Assembly (NCBI RefSeq): GCF_007474545.1
Contig: NZ_VKOG01000003.1
Coordinates: 411,820 to 475,819 of the forward strand
Reading direction: 5' to 3'
Source of the DNA: Chryseobacterium binzhouense
Lineage (GTDB): Bacteria > Bacteroidota > Bacteroidia > Flavobacteriales > Weeksellaceae
Length of the DNA stretch: 64,000 bases
Positions 33,791 to 42,144 of the stretch are shown here, piece after piece. Under the pieces are notes generated by a model. It had not been told where the DNA came from. It was given only the letters and a program-made list of their open reading frames with translations, and did no database searches. Made by a program: the position numbers and the translations under genes. Each line of letters opens with the position of its first letter. Within the stretch, counting starts at the first letter, position 1.

Positions 33791-35218
33791 TTACTGATTA
33801 AGTGACCAAACCGAATAGCTTTTCGGCGGACACTGAATTTTCACCCATTTGTCTCCCTGAGTAGTCGGATGCCAGTTGGAGTGTCCTGTAAAGTCTTTAA
33901 TCTGCTGATTGCTCCAGTTGGTTTGAATCCATCTTTCCTGCCAGTTTGATGAATTGTTGATATAAACAACCAGACCCGGATTTCCGTTGTAACCGTTACG
34001 TCTAGCAATATATTCGTCATTATCCGTGTAAAGAATAGAAGTATTCCCTGTTGCTTTATTATTATGGATCCAGATCAGGTTATTCAGTCTTTCTTTATTC
34101 AGCCACTCTTCATAATCTCTGTAAAAAATGGTAGGATAACCTTCGTGCGTTAAGATATAAGCATACGCCAGCATTTTGTTCCAGATAATATCCGTATCAT
34201 GATTGGCTACAAATGTTACTGCTTTAAACGGATTCCTTTTCCACATCATATCGTCATTTAATATATTCAGGTTTCCGTTATCAAATGCCTCGTCCATCTT
34301 ATAATATGCTGCAAAATCAAATACAGAGCTGTTAGCATTATTTGCCCACCATTCCAATGTATTCACATTTGAATCCCACAATTCTCCCACGGAAAATCCT
34401 CCGATATTAGAATTCCATGTATTGACCACCCATGGTCCGAAACCTTTCACATAATCAAATCTCCAACCGTCAAATTTCATCACGTTTTTATAATACTTTC
34501 CTACAGAATCTTCCCTTCCCCACAACCAGCTCTGCACATAAGGATTGGCATGACACAAATCCGGAAAACCACCAAAAGCCCCCTCGTCATTATTTCCGTA
34601 TGAGTTTTTATAAAAATCATTGTAATTTCTAGTAAACTTCCCTGAAGCTACGCCAGAAAAATTTGTCCATGTATTGGTTCCGGTAAAAGGATTGGCTTCA
34701 GACTGTCCTCCGCTGTTATGGTTGAGTACAATATCAGCATACACCTGCATATTTTCCTCATGAGCCTTTGAAATCAATGCTTCAAGTTCAGATCGGGATC
34801 CAAAACGTGTTTCAACAGTTCCATTTTGGTTGTATTCTCCAAAATCATAATAATCTGTAGGATCATATCCCATTGAGTATGGACCATTTTGCGCTTTTGA
34901 TACAGGAGGAAGCCATAATGCACTAATTCCGGCATTTGACCAGTCTGTAAGTTTCCCACTTACTGTATTCCACCAGTTTCCGCCTGCTGGAACATCCCAA
35001 TAAAAGCCCTGCATTAAAACTCCGCCACCCGGTCCTGCTACAAATTTTCCGTTGAGGTTTCCTCCTGTACTAAAAGGTCGCCCATCGTGATTGGTAACAT
35101 TTACTATCTTGTCATGAACTTCTAATTGATTCGAAGTTTTATCAACCAATTCGTCATTCTGACAAGAAGACACTAAAACTAGCGTCAATACAGACGCTAA
35201 AAAATGTAATTTTTTCAT
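33791..35218 (-). CDS. Secreted GH13 alpha-amylase
   Basis: A 475-residue alpha-1,4-glucan hydrolase. The lipoprotein signal ends VLVSSC (Cys19), so it is probably an outer-surface or periplasmic lipoprotein. The (beta/alpha)8 barrel has the four GH13 regions: DIVLNHNSGG, GWRFDYVKGFG (nucleophile Asp), GELWDSN (acid/base Glu) and VANHDTD (transition-state Asp). The WRFDYVKG form resembles plant and archaeal subfamilies 6/7 rather than the liquefying Bacillus type. A C-terminal beta domain begins near residue 400. No sus-type transporter genes are adjacent. Confidence 0.92.
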   Translation of the reverse strand: MKKLHFLASVLTLVLVSSCQNDELVDKTSNQLEVHDKIVNVTNHDGRPFSTGGNLNGKFVAGPGGGVLMQGFYWDVPAGGNWWNTVSGKLTDWSNAGISALWLPPVSKAQNGPYSMGYDPTDYYDFGEYNQNGTVETRFGSRSELEALISKAHEENMQVYADIVLNHNSGGQSEANPFTGTNTWTNFSGVASGKFTRNYNDFYKNSYGNNDEGAFGGFPDLCHANPYVQSWLWGREDSVGKYYKNVMKFDGWRFDYVKGFGPWVVNTWNSNIGGFSVGELWDSNVNTLEWWANNANSSVFDFAAYYKMDEAFDNGNLNILNDDMMWKRNPFKAVTFVANHDTDIIWNKMLAYAYILTHEGYPTIFYRDYEEWLNKERLNNLIWIHNNKATGNTSILYTDNDEYIARRNGYNGNPGLVVYINNSSNWQERWIQTNWSNQQIKDFTGHSNWHPTTQGDKWVKIQCPPKSYSVWSLNQ

Positions 35219-35471
35219 TTAAATATTTTTTTTGAATTAGTTTATAAATTGCAATTTTAATAAATTATATTCAATAAATACAAATTTTAAATGAAAATAT
35301 AAATACTTAAAGTTATTTAAATTAAATAATTTATATTATGTTAAATTTAAATTAAATAAAATTTTATCCCTCGTTAATCTGTCCTGATCAGAACTTATAT
35401 TATGATAGCAATGTTCATATATAAAAAAAATTTTCGAGTGTTTTTTTATTAATCCATATATTTGCATTACT
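35219..35471. other. Very AT-rich intergenic region, no gene
   Basis: The divergent spacer between the amylase and DUF4290 genes is almost pure A/T over its first 160 bases and contains the palindrome CTGATCAG. Apart from the promoter box at 35457-35464 nothing is recognisable. Confidence 0.5.
35457..35464 (+). promoter_or_regulatory. -7 box of DUF4290-murA, near-leaderless
   Basis: TATATTTG (TAnnTTTG) ends 7 bases before the ATG at 35472, so transcription should begin within a few bases of the start codon. Confidence 0.6.
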
Positions 35472-36125
35472 ATGGAATATAATACCCAAAAAACACATCT
35501 TAATATGCCGGAATACGGCAGAATTATACAGCAGCTGGTTGAGCGTTGCAAAGAAGTTTCAGACAAAGGACAAAGAAACGAAATGGCAATGGCAATCATT
35601 GATTTTATGGGTCAGAGAAACCCACAGCTCCGTGACGAAGAAAATTACAAACATAAACTTTGGGATCACCTTTACATTCTTGCCAATTATGATCTGGATG
35701 TAGACTCTCCCTACCCTTTTCCTACAAAGGAAGAACTGGAAGAAAAGCCTAAAAGAATGGAGTATCCAAAACTTCAGGGTGATTTTAAGTTTTACGGAAA
35801 GAGTATTCTTCAGCTAATCGAAAAAGCAATTGAACTTGAAGCAGGTGACGAGAAAGAAGCCTTAATAGAGGTAATTGCCAACAATATGAAGAAATCTTAT
35901 AATGTTTATAACAAAGAGCACGTTACGGATGATGTGATTTTCCGACATTTAAAGGAACTTTCGCAAAACAGATTAGACCTCACCGGAATTGACAGCCTGG
36001 AGAAAAGTAAAATCTACTACGCCAACAATGCCAACAGGAATAACAACAATAATAAAAACTCAAACAACAGAAATCAGCCTGCTAAAAGAAGATTTAATAA
36101 TAACAATCACAAGAACAGAAGATAA
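35472..36125 (+). CDS. DUF4290 protein with Asn-rich tail
   Basis: A 217-residue cytoplasmic protein of a Bacteroidota family of unknown function. The conserved part (1-180) includes MPEYGRIIQQLVERC and LWDHLYILANYDLDVDSPYP. The last 35 residues are low-complexity Asn/Arg/Lys (NRNNNNNKNSNNRNQPAKRR), probably disordered and nucleic-acid binding by charge. It ends 2 bases before murA, the usual arrangement in Flavobacteriia, so it is co-transcribed and perhaps translationally coupled with murA. Confidence 0.85.
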   Translation: MEYNTQKTHLNMPEYGRIIQQLVERCKEVSDKGQRNEMAMAIIDFMGQRNPQLRDEENYKHKLWDHLYILANYDLDVDSPYPFPTKEELEEKPKRMEYPKLQGDFKFYGKSILQLIEKAIELEAGDEKEALIEVIANNMKKSYNVYNKEHVTDDVIFRHLKELSQNRLDLTGIDSLEKSKIYYANNANRNNNNNKNSNNRNQPAKRRFNNNNHKNRR

Positions 36126-36127
36126 TA

Positions 36128-37435
36128 ATGAGTGGAACATTTCAAATAAGAGGAGGGAAAAGACTGCAAGGTGAAATCACTCCACAAGGAGCAAAAAATG
36201 AAGCGCTTCAAATTTTATGTGCAGTTTTACTGACAGATGAAGAAGTAAGAATAAAAAATATTCCTGATATTCATGATGTCAACAGACTTATTGAAATTTT
36301 AGGTGATTTTGGTGTGAAAGTTACCAAAAATGCTCATGGAGATTACACTTTCAAATCAGACAAAGTCAATTTTGAGTATATAAAATCTAAAGAATTTAAA
36401 AAAGACGGTGCAAAACTGAGAGGATCTATCATGCTGATGGGTCCAATGCTTGCTCGTTACGGTGAAGCCTATATGCCGACTCCGGGTGGTGACAAAATCG
36501 GAAGAAGAAGACTTGATACACATTTTCAGGGATTGGTAGAATTGGGTGCGGAGTTCAATTATGATGAGGAAGAATCTTTCTATTCATTAAAAGCCAAAGA
36601 GCTCAACGGTAAATTTATCCTTCTGGAAGAAGCTTCTGTAACAGGAACTGCCAATATCGTTATGGCAGCAGTTTTAGCGAAAGGAAAAACAAGAATTTAT
36701 AATGCAGCCTGCGAACCATACCTGCAGCAACTGTGTAAAATGCTCAACAGAATGGGAGCAAATATTTCCGGAATCGGATCTAACCTTCTTACTGTTGAAG
36801 GTGTTACCCATTTGCGCGGCACAGAACACACAATGCTTCCGGATATGGTAGAAATTGGGTCGTGGATTGGTCTTGCTGCCATGACGAAATCTGAAATTAC
36901 CATAAAAAATGTCAACTGGAATCAGCTGGGTGTAATTCCAAACACATTCAGAAAACTGGGAATACAGCTTGAGCAGAGCGGTGATGACATTTATATTCCG
37001 GCTCAGGAACATTATAAAATACAAAAATTCATCGACGGATCTATCTTAACAGTATCAGATGCACCTTGGCCTGGTTTTACACCAGATTTACTTTCTATTA
37101 TATTAGTAGTGGCAACTCAGGCAAAAGGCAGTCTTTTGGTACATCAGAAAATGTTCGAATCAAGATTATTCTTTGTTGATAAACTTATTGATATGGGGGC
37201 ACAGATTATTTTATGTGATCCTCACAGAGCTACAGTTATCGGCTTAAATCAGGAAGCACCTTTAAGAGGAACAACTATGGTTTCTCCCGACATCAGAGCC
37301 GGAAATGCTTTATTGATCGCTGCTCTTTCTGCAGAAGGAAAATCTATCATTCACAACATTGAGCAAATTGACCGAGGATATGAGAATATTGACGGAAGAC
37401 TAAAAGCAATCGGTGCAGATATTGAAAGAATTTAG
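36128..37435 (+). CDS. murA: UDP-GlcNAc enolpyruvyl transferase MurA (Asp variant)
   Basis: A 435-residue enzyme for the first committed step of peptidoglycan synthesis, adding enolpyruvate from PEP to UDP-GlcNAc. Lys23-Asn24 in PQGAKNEAL match E. coli K22-N23. In the mobile loop the sequence is TPGGDKIGRRRLD (118-130), so Asp122 stands where E. coli has Cys115, the residue alkylated by fosfomycin. The Arg equivalent to R120 is kept, and the catalytic Asp in GFTPDLLS matches D305. Such Asp variants occur naturally in fosfomycin-resistant species. It follows DUF4290 by 2 bases, and a strong terminator follows. Confidence 0.95.
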   Translation: MSGTFQIRGGKRLQGEITPQGAKNEALQILCAVLLTDEEVRIKNIPDIHDVNRLIEILGDFGVKVTKNAHGDYTFKSDKVNFEYIKSKEFKKDGAKLRGSIMLMGPMLARYGEAYMPTPGGDKIGRRRLDTHFQGLVELGAEFNYDEEESFYSLKAKELNGKFILLEEASVTGTANIVMAAVLAKGKTRIYNAACEPYLQQLCKMLNRMGANISGIGSNLLTVEGVTHLRGTEHTMLPDMVEIGSWIGLAAMTKSEITIKNVNWNQLGVIPNTFRKLGIQLEQSGDDIYIPAQEHYKIQKFIDGSILTVSDAPWPGFTPDLLSIILVVATQAKGSLLVHQKMFESRLFFVDKLIDMGAQIILCDPHRATVIGLNQEAPLRGTTMVSPDIRAGNALLIAALSAEGKSIIHNIEQIDRGYENIDGRLKAIGADIERI

Positions 37436-37464
37436 AAATTTTTGATTCACATATTTTATCGAAA

Positions 37465-37500
37465 TAAAAAACGTTCAGAGTTTATCCTGAACGTTTTTTT
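37465..37500 (+). terminator. Intrinsic terminator of murA
   Basis: The stem AAAACGTTCAG/CTGAACGTTTT (11 bp, 8-base loop) is followed by seven T. Confidence 0.9.
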
Positions 37501-37503
37501 ATG

Positions 37504-37536
37504 AAAAAAAAGCGCCCAATATTATTGGAACGCTTA
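37504..37536 (-). terminator. Intrinsic terminator of the NIL-domain gene
   Basis: On the minus strand AAGCG..CCAAT/ATTGG..CGCTT forms an interrupted 10-bp stem followed by eight T, 20 bases after the stop at 37558. Confidence 0.65.
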
Positions 37537-37557
37537 TCAAACTATATGGACTTACAT

Positions 37558-37863
37558 TTATGAATATTTTCGGCAGGTATACTCTACCGTGGTATTTAAA
37601 AGCTTGTTTTTATTAAGGAAAAACTCAACCTGTTGAGATTCTTCATGAGTTGCATAAATACGTAATTGAAATGAACCGAAATTGTTTCCGTCAATATACT
37701 CCACATTTGCATTGAGTAATCTGTAACAAATGCCCATTTTCTGATTTATAATATCCAGAATCTGATCAAATTTCATCTTTCCGTTCAATTCTACCTCAAG
37801 AATAAGATCTTTCTTGATACTGTTGGCTATTTCAGATTTTGTCTGCACAATTGGAATAATCAT
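37558..37863 (-). CDS. Small NIL-domain-like protein
   Basis: A 101-residue cytoplasmic protein. The pattern LILEVELNGKMKFDQILDII, then YIDGNNFGSFQLRIYATHEE and FLNKNKLLNTTVEY, fits the NIL domain, found at the C-terminus of the methionine-import ATPase MetN and in small stand-alone sensors. No metN or metI gene is adjacent. The ATG at 37863 is preferred over the GTG directly before it. It could sense an amino acid or contribute to another complex; this is inference. Confidence 0.58.
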   Translation of the reverse strand: MIIPIVQTKSEIANSIKKDLILEVELNGKMKFDQILDIINQKMGICYRLLNANVEYIDGNNFGSFQLRIYATHEESQQVEFFLNKNKLLNTTVEYTCRKYS

Positions 37864-37866
37864 CAC

Positions 37867-38194
37867 TAAAACATTTTTAGGTTACACTTCAATTACATTT
37901 TTAATCATTAATTCTTAGCAAAAATATAAAAAATAATTAGTCTACCAAATTAGTAGGGTAAATATTTTACATAAAAAAACAACCACTGAAAATTCAGCGG
38001 CTGTTTTTTGCTTTTAGTAATGGGCTAAATATTTAAGATTATTACTTTCAATTATATAAAAAACTTTAATGTAAACCCTGCAAAGAGTCTTAGACTCACA
38101 AATGCTTTACTTTCACTTCTCAACTCGTAAAGTCGTTAAAATTTATTGAAGTTTGCAAAGATTTTCGATATAATTAATTACTAATATTCAAAAA
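37867..38194. other. Intergenic region with one terminator
   Basis: The 328 bases between the NIL-domain gene and the M16 peptidase gene contain the peptidase terminator (37974-38009) and a short GAGTC-TTA-GACTC hairpin near 38087. I see no open reading frame or RNA signature. Confidence 0.5.
37974..38009 (-). terminator. Terminator of the M16 peptidase gene
   Basis: A 13-position stem (two mismatches) between AACAACCACTGAA and TTCAGCGGCTGTT is followed by seven T on the minus strand; it lies about 190 bases past the stop. Confidence 0.55.
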
Positions 38195-41044
38195 TTATTT
38201 AACAGTTTCCATTTTCTTTTCAGCAGCTTCGCTTTTTGAAGCTTTTTCCCATCCGTCTTCAGGCATTAGTGTAGCAATCACTTTTTCTTTAGTTAAATAT
38301 TTCTTAGCTACGTTCTGTAAATCTGCAGTTGTGAGATTGGCAAAAGCAGATTCCATGTTTAGGAAACCATACTTATCTCTTCCATCCAATTGTGGCTGAG
38401 AGATCTGCCCCAACCAGAAATTATTTTCTTTCAGTCTGGTCTTATAATCATTAAGCTCTCCTTCTTTATATTTGTTGAGATCTTTTTGTTCTGGTCCTTT
38501 TTTAATAATTTTATCCAGCTCAGCTAATGCAATCTTTGTCAATTTATCCGCATTTTCAGGACCACAAGGAAACTGCATACTGAAAGAATATGAAGAATAA
38601 GGAATTCTGCCCATTCCGCCGTTTGCACTCGTTGTATAAACACCTCCTGCTTCTTCTCTTAACTGTTCAGTTAATTTTATTTTTACCACTCCGCCTAACG
38701 CTCTTAGTGCAAGATCTTCTTTTTCATTGTAAGGAGCTTCTCCTGAATAAGTAATCTGAACCATACTTTTAGGATCCTTTCCTTTTTTGTAAGTCTTATT
38801 AATTTCTCCTTTCAACTGTCTGTATCCAACATCTTTAAATGTTGTGCTTGTTCCTTTTGTAGGCAGACTTGCAATATATTGTGTCACCAATTGCTTAAGT
38901 TCCGCTTCATCAATATTTCCTACAAAATAGAAATGGAAATTACCGGCATTACCAAATTTTTCTTTATAAATATTGTATGCTTTGTTATAATCTGTATTAT
39001 CCCAATCTTCTTTTAGAGGAATAATATTGGTAAATCTTGGATTTTTCTGGTTCATATACTTCATATGCTCGTTCATGAAATAGAACTGAGGATTTGAAAG
39101 CATATTATCTAAGAAAGCAGACTGCTTCGTTCTGAAAGCATTGAAACTTGCCGGATCATTATTAAGCCCCGTGAAATAAGCATACAAAAGCTCCATCATC
39201 GCTGCAAAATCTTTTTTGGTGGATCTTCCTGTGAACCCTTCAAATAAACTGCTGATTGTAGGATTTACAGAAACCTGTTTTCCTGCCAAATATCTGGTTA
39301 CGTCGTTTTGTGTAAATCCGTTAACCCCGGCTTCTGTTAAAGCAGCGAAGGCGTGCTGTGTTTTCAGAACATCAGAATCAGAAAGAAGAGAAGTTCCTCC
39401 TAAGCTTCTTGCAGAAAACATAATTTCATCATCTTTAAAATCAGTTTTCTTGTAAGTAACTTTTGCTCCGTTACTTAGGGTAAAAGTTGTAGTTCCTAAT
39501 TTGCTGTCTGTTTCTGTTTTAGCAATGCTTCCAGTTGACTGGAACGGCTTCACAAGGTTTTTAATGCTTTCTTTTTCCTGATAAGGCTCTATTTTTGCCA
39601 TTTTCAAATCAGAAAACACTTTCAAAACATCTGCTTCAGCAGGATATTTTATCGTCTCTTTTTTAGGTCCGGTAATAACAATTACTCTACTGTCTTCTTT
39701 TACATACTTCTTTAAAACATTATTGGTTTGTTCAAGAGTAATTTTTGGCAGTTCTTTTTTGTACTGTTCGTATTCCCAGGCAATACCAGGAATAGATTCC
39801 TTTTCTAAGAAATTTCTTACGTATTCGCCAATCAATCTTCCGCTTTCGGTTTTGTCTCTATTATTGTAAGATTCTTCATATCCTGAAAGTAATTCGGTTT
39901 TTGCTCTTTCCAATTCAGATGCAGTAAATCCAAATCTGTTGGCTCTTTCTACCTCTTCCAGCAAAACTTTCAAAGCTTCCAGCTGACCTCCTTCTTTGGT
40001 CATAGCATATCCTTGAAACGCCTCCTTGGTTCTTCCCCAAGATCCGCCGTGATAAACATATCCAAAAGTAAACGGAGGATTATTAGATTCCACCATATCA
40101 TTATAGCGGTTGTTTATCATTGTAGTAACTACATTATCTAAGATACTCTTATTAAAATCTTCCACAGTAAGATCCGGCGTATAATTTTCAGTGTCTTTCA
40201 TTACAAACTGAACGCTTGAGCCTGTAGCATCGGGATCACTTTCAATAGAAACTAAAGTTTCCTTGTGATTGGGAATTTCAAAAACATTTCGTTTTCTTGG
40301 AGACGCAGGATTTTTATATTTACCAAAATTAGCTTTTATCTTCTGCTCGATCTCATCTACATTAATATCTCCTACCACTACCAATGCCATTAGATCCGGA
40401 CGATACCAATCTTTATGAAATCTTCTCAGTACATCTGGATTAAATTTTTCTAAAATTTCTTTTTTCCCTATTGGAAGCCTTTTTGCATATGCAGAATTAT
40501 ACATCATTTTTGGCAGCCATTTATCCATCATTCTTTTATCTGCACCTAATCCCAAACGAAGTTCTTCCAAAACTACTCCTCTTTCTTTGTTGATCTCTTT
40601 GTCGGTAAGAAGCGCATTAAAAGCCCAGTCTTCCATTACTTTAAGACCTGTATCCAGATTACCCGGCTTATCTAAAGGAACGGGGAGCATATAAACTGTT
40701 TCATCAAAACTGGTATAGGCATTAAGATGCTGACCAAACTTAATTCCTATGGATTCTAAAGCATCAACCAATTTGTTTCCTGGAAAGTTTTTAGTTCCGT
40801 TAAAATTCATGTGCTCCATGAAGTGAGCCAGGCCTTGCTGATCCTCATCTTCCAAAATAGAGCCAGCATCTATAGCAAGGCGCATTTCTACTTTTTTTTC
40901 AGGCTTTACATTTTTTTTAATATAAAACTTCATTCCGTTGGGAAGAGTACCCGTTCTCACAGAGGGATCCATCGGTATGTTCTGTGCAAAAGCACTAGCC
41001 GACATCACTACAATGGCGACTGCAGACAAAAACATTTTTTTCAT
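38195..41044 (-). CDS. M16 (pitrilysin/insulinase-type) zinc peptidase, two-domain
   Basis: A 949-residue secreted protease. Signal peptide MKKMFLSAVAIVVMSASAFA is followed by two fused M16 halves. The N-terminal half is active: inverted zinc motif HFMEH (74-78), then ERGVVLEE (154-161) carrying the third ligand. The C-terminal half (from about 510) is the inactive partner, ending in MPEDGW. It probably degrades peptides in the periplasm or at the surface. A 301-base upstream gap contains a perfect 9-base-arm palindrome (41243-41265). Confidence 0.92.
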   Translation of the reverse strand: MKKMFLSAVAIVVMSASAFAQNIPMDPSVRTGTLPNGMKFYIKKNVKPEKKVEMRLAIDAGSILEDEDQQGLAHFMEHMNFNGTKNFPGNKLVDALESIGIKFGQHLNAYTSFDETVYMLPVPLDKPGNLDTGLKVMEDWAFNALLTDKEINKERGVVLEELRLGLGADKRMMDKWLPKMMYNSAYAKRLPIGKKEILEKFNPDVLRRFHKDWYRPDLMALVVVGDINVDEIEQKIKANFGKYKNPASPRKRNVFEIPNHKETLVSIESDPDATGSSVQFVMKDTENYTPDLTVEDFNKSILDNVVTTMINNRYNDMVESNNPPFTFGYVYHGGSWGRTKEAFQGYAMTKEGGQLEALKVLLEEVERANRFGFTASELERAKTELLSGYEESYNNRDKTESGRLIGEYVRNFLEKESIPGIAWEYEQYKKELPKITLEQTNNVLKKYVKEDSRVIVITGPKKETIKYPAEADVLKVFSDLKMAKIEPYQEKESIKNLVKPFQSTGSIAKTETDSKLGTTTFTLSNGAKVTYKKTDFKDDEIMFSARSLGGTSLLSDSDVLKTQHAFAALTEAGVNGFTQNDVTRYLAGKQVSVNPTISSLFEGFTGRSTKKDFAAMMELLYAYFTGLNNDPASFNAFRTKQSAFLDNMLSNPQFYFMNEHMKYMNQKNPRFTNIIPLKEDWDNTDYNKAYNIYKEKFGNAGNFHFYFVGNIDEAELKQLVTQYIASLPTKGTSTTFKDVGYRQLKGEINKTYKKGKDPKSMVQITYSGEAPYNEKEDLALRALGGVVKIKLTEQLREEAGGVYTTSANGGMGRIPYSSYSFSMQFPCGPENADKLTKIALAELDKIIKKGPEQKDLNKYKEGELNDYKTRLKENNFWLGQISQPQLDGRDKYGFLNMESAFANLTTADLQNVAKKYLTKEKVIATLMPEDGWEKASKSEAAEKKMETVK

Positions 41045-41242
41045 AGATGTTTATTATTTATTTTATGGTTTAAATATACTATTCACTTAACGAAGAAATA
41101 ATAACAATATTATATTCAAATTGAATATGTAATTTTAGTTGTTATATAAAGAGAGAGATAAATTCAGAAACAGAATGTTCTAATGTAGACTGTAAGGTAT
41201 TTTTTCATCATTTATTAATTTCAGACAAAAATAGAACAATCT

Positions 41243-41265
41243 TAAACAAACTAACGGTTTGTTTA
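41243..41265. promoter_or_regulatory. Perfect palindrome, candidate operator upstream of the M16 gene
   Basis: TAAACAAAC-TAACG-GTTTGTTTA has 9-base perfect arms and a 5-base centre, the size and symmetry of a TetR- or MarR-type operator. There is no T run, so it is not a terminator. Confidence 0.45.
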
Positions 41266-41296
41266 TAGTTAAATATTAGTTAAAGTACCTTAAATA

Positions 41297-41322
41297 ATAA
41301 AAAAACCGGAATAAATCCGGTT
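41297..41322 (-). terminator. Intrinsic terminator of the LolA-like gene
   Basis: The stem AACCGGA(T)/(A)TCCGGTT with a 3-4-base loop is followed by T on the minus strand, 24 bases past the stop at 41346. Confidence 0.75.
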
Positions 41323-41345
41323 ATATTATGTTAAATTAATAATTT

Positions 41346-42026
41346 TCATTTAAAGTCTGTTTCACTTACTCCTGAGTTCAGGGTTACTTTGTTGGTTTTA
41401 ATAACTACTTTCTGACCGCCGCCTTCTGCTTCAATTACTTCGGGAAACTTTATGCCATCAACACTGATATAACTCTTGATTACAGCACTGCTTTGCGCAT
41501 TAACTGTTTTGTAAAGCAGACCTGTAGAACTATCAAAGTAAAGCTTAGTTCCATTAGAAATCAAAACATTATAGTCTTTACCTTCTGATGATTCTGAAGC
41601 TGCAGTATATTTTGAAGCTTCAAAGCCCAGCGCATCAATTGTTCTTCCCTTTTTCAGTTCCAAAATCCTGTCAGAGGTAAAGTCCATTCTTTGTCCTGTC
41701 TGATTAGAATATCCTTTTTCCCCATCAAATACACTTACAATTTCTCTCCCCATAATGGTCTGCACAGACTTAAATTTATTGCCCATCTTTTTAGTAACCG
41801 AGCTGATTTCTACGCCCTGAGTAGAAATCATATCCTCGCTGATGGAAGATTTTACAGATTCAAGTTTAGATTTACCGCCTACCGCTTCAATATATTTATC
41901 TATAATCTGTTGTGGTGCAAGCTGATATTCTGTTTTTACAACTGTTATATCAGTTTCTGTACAATTTGCACTCATAGTTGAAGACATCAATACTGCACAG
42001 AAAAATGGAATGATTATCTTTTTCAT
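41346..42026 (-). CDS. LolA-like secreted protein (outer-membrane lipoprotein-sorting fold)
   Basis: A 226-residue periplasmic protein. The signal peptide ends near SSTMSANC. The segment QQIIDKYIEAVGGKSKLESV is typical of proteins with the LolA/LolB-like fold (half-barrel with hydrophobic cavity). The same module often occurs at the end of, or next to, M16 peptidases in Bacteroidota. Here the M16 gene lies 301 bases downstream, but a terminator and palindrome separate them. The function is unknown; a lipid-carrier role is only one possibility. Confidence 0.62.
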   Translation of the reverse strand: MKKIIIPFFCAVLMSSTMSANCTETDITVVKTEYQLAPQQIIDKYIEAVGGKSKLESVKSSISEDMISTQGVEISSVTKKMGNKFKSVQTIMGREIVSVFDGEKGYSNQTGQRMDFTSDRILELKKGRTIDALGFEASKYTAASESSEGKDYNVLISNGTKLYFDSSTGLLYKTVNAQSSAVIKSYISVDGIKFPEVIEAEGGGQKVVIKTNKVTLNSGVSETDFK

Positions 42027-42083
42027 TTTAAAATTTTAAGAGTAAATATATGAAATAATGATTTATAAGCTCAATCTGAACAT

Positions 42084-42113
42084 CAAAAAAGCCTTAAGAA
42101 CATCCTAAGGCTT
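42084..42113 (-). terminator. Intrinsic terminator of the T9SS cargo gene
   Basis: The perfect 8-bp stem AAGCCTTA/TAAGGCTT with a T run on the minus strand lies 32 bases past the stop at 42145. Confidence 0.75.
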
Positions 42114-42144
42114 CAGATAATAATATTAGAATATGGAAATAATG

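Larger units (their letters stand above)
41045..41345. other. Intergenic region with palindrome and terminator
   Basis: This 301-base gap upstream of the M16 gene holds a regulatory-type palindrome and the terminator of the LolA-like gene. No reading frame or RNA gene is recognisable in the rest. Confidence 0.5.

Noticed and set aside
36128-37435. Possible damage to murA because of the missing Cys
   Set aside because: All other catalytic residues and the full length are intact, and Asp at this site is a known active variant.
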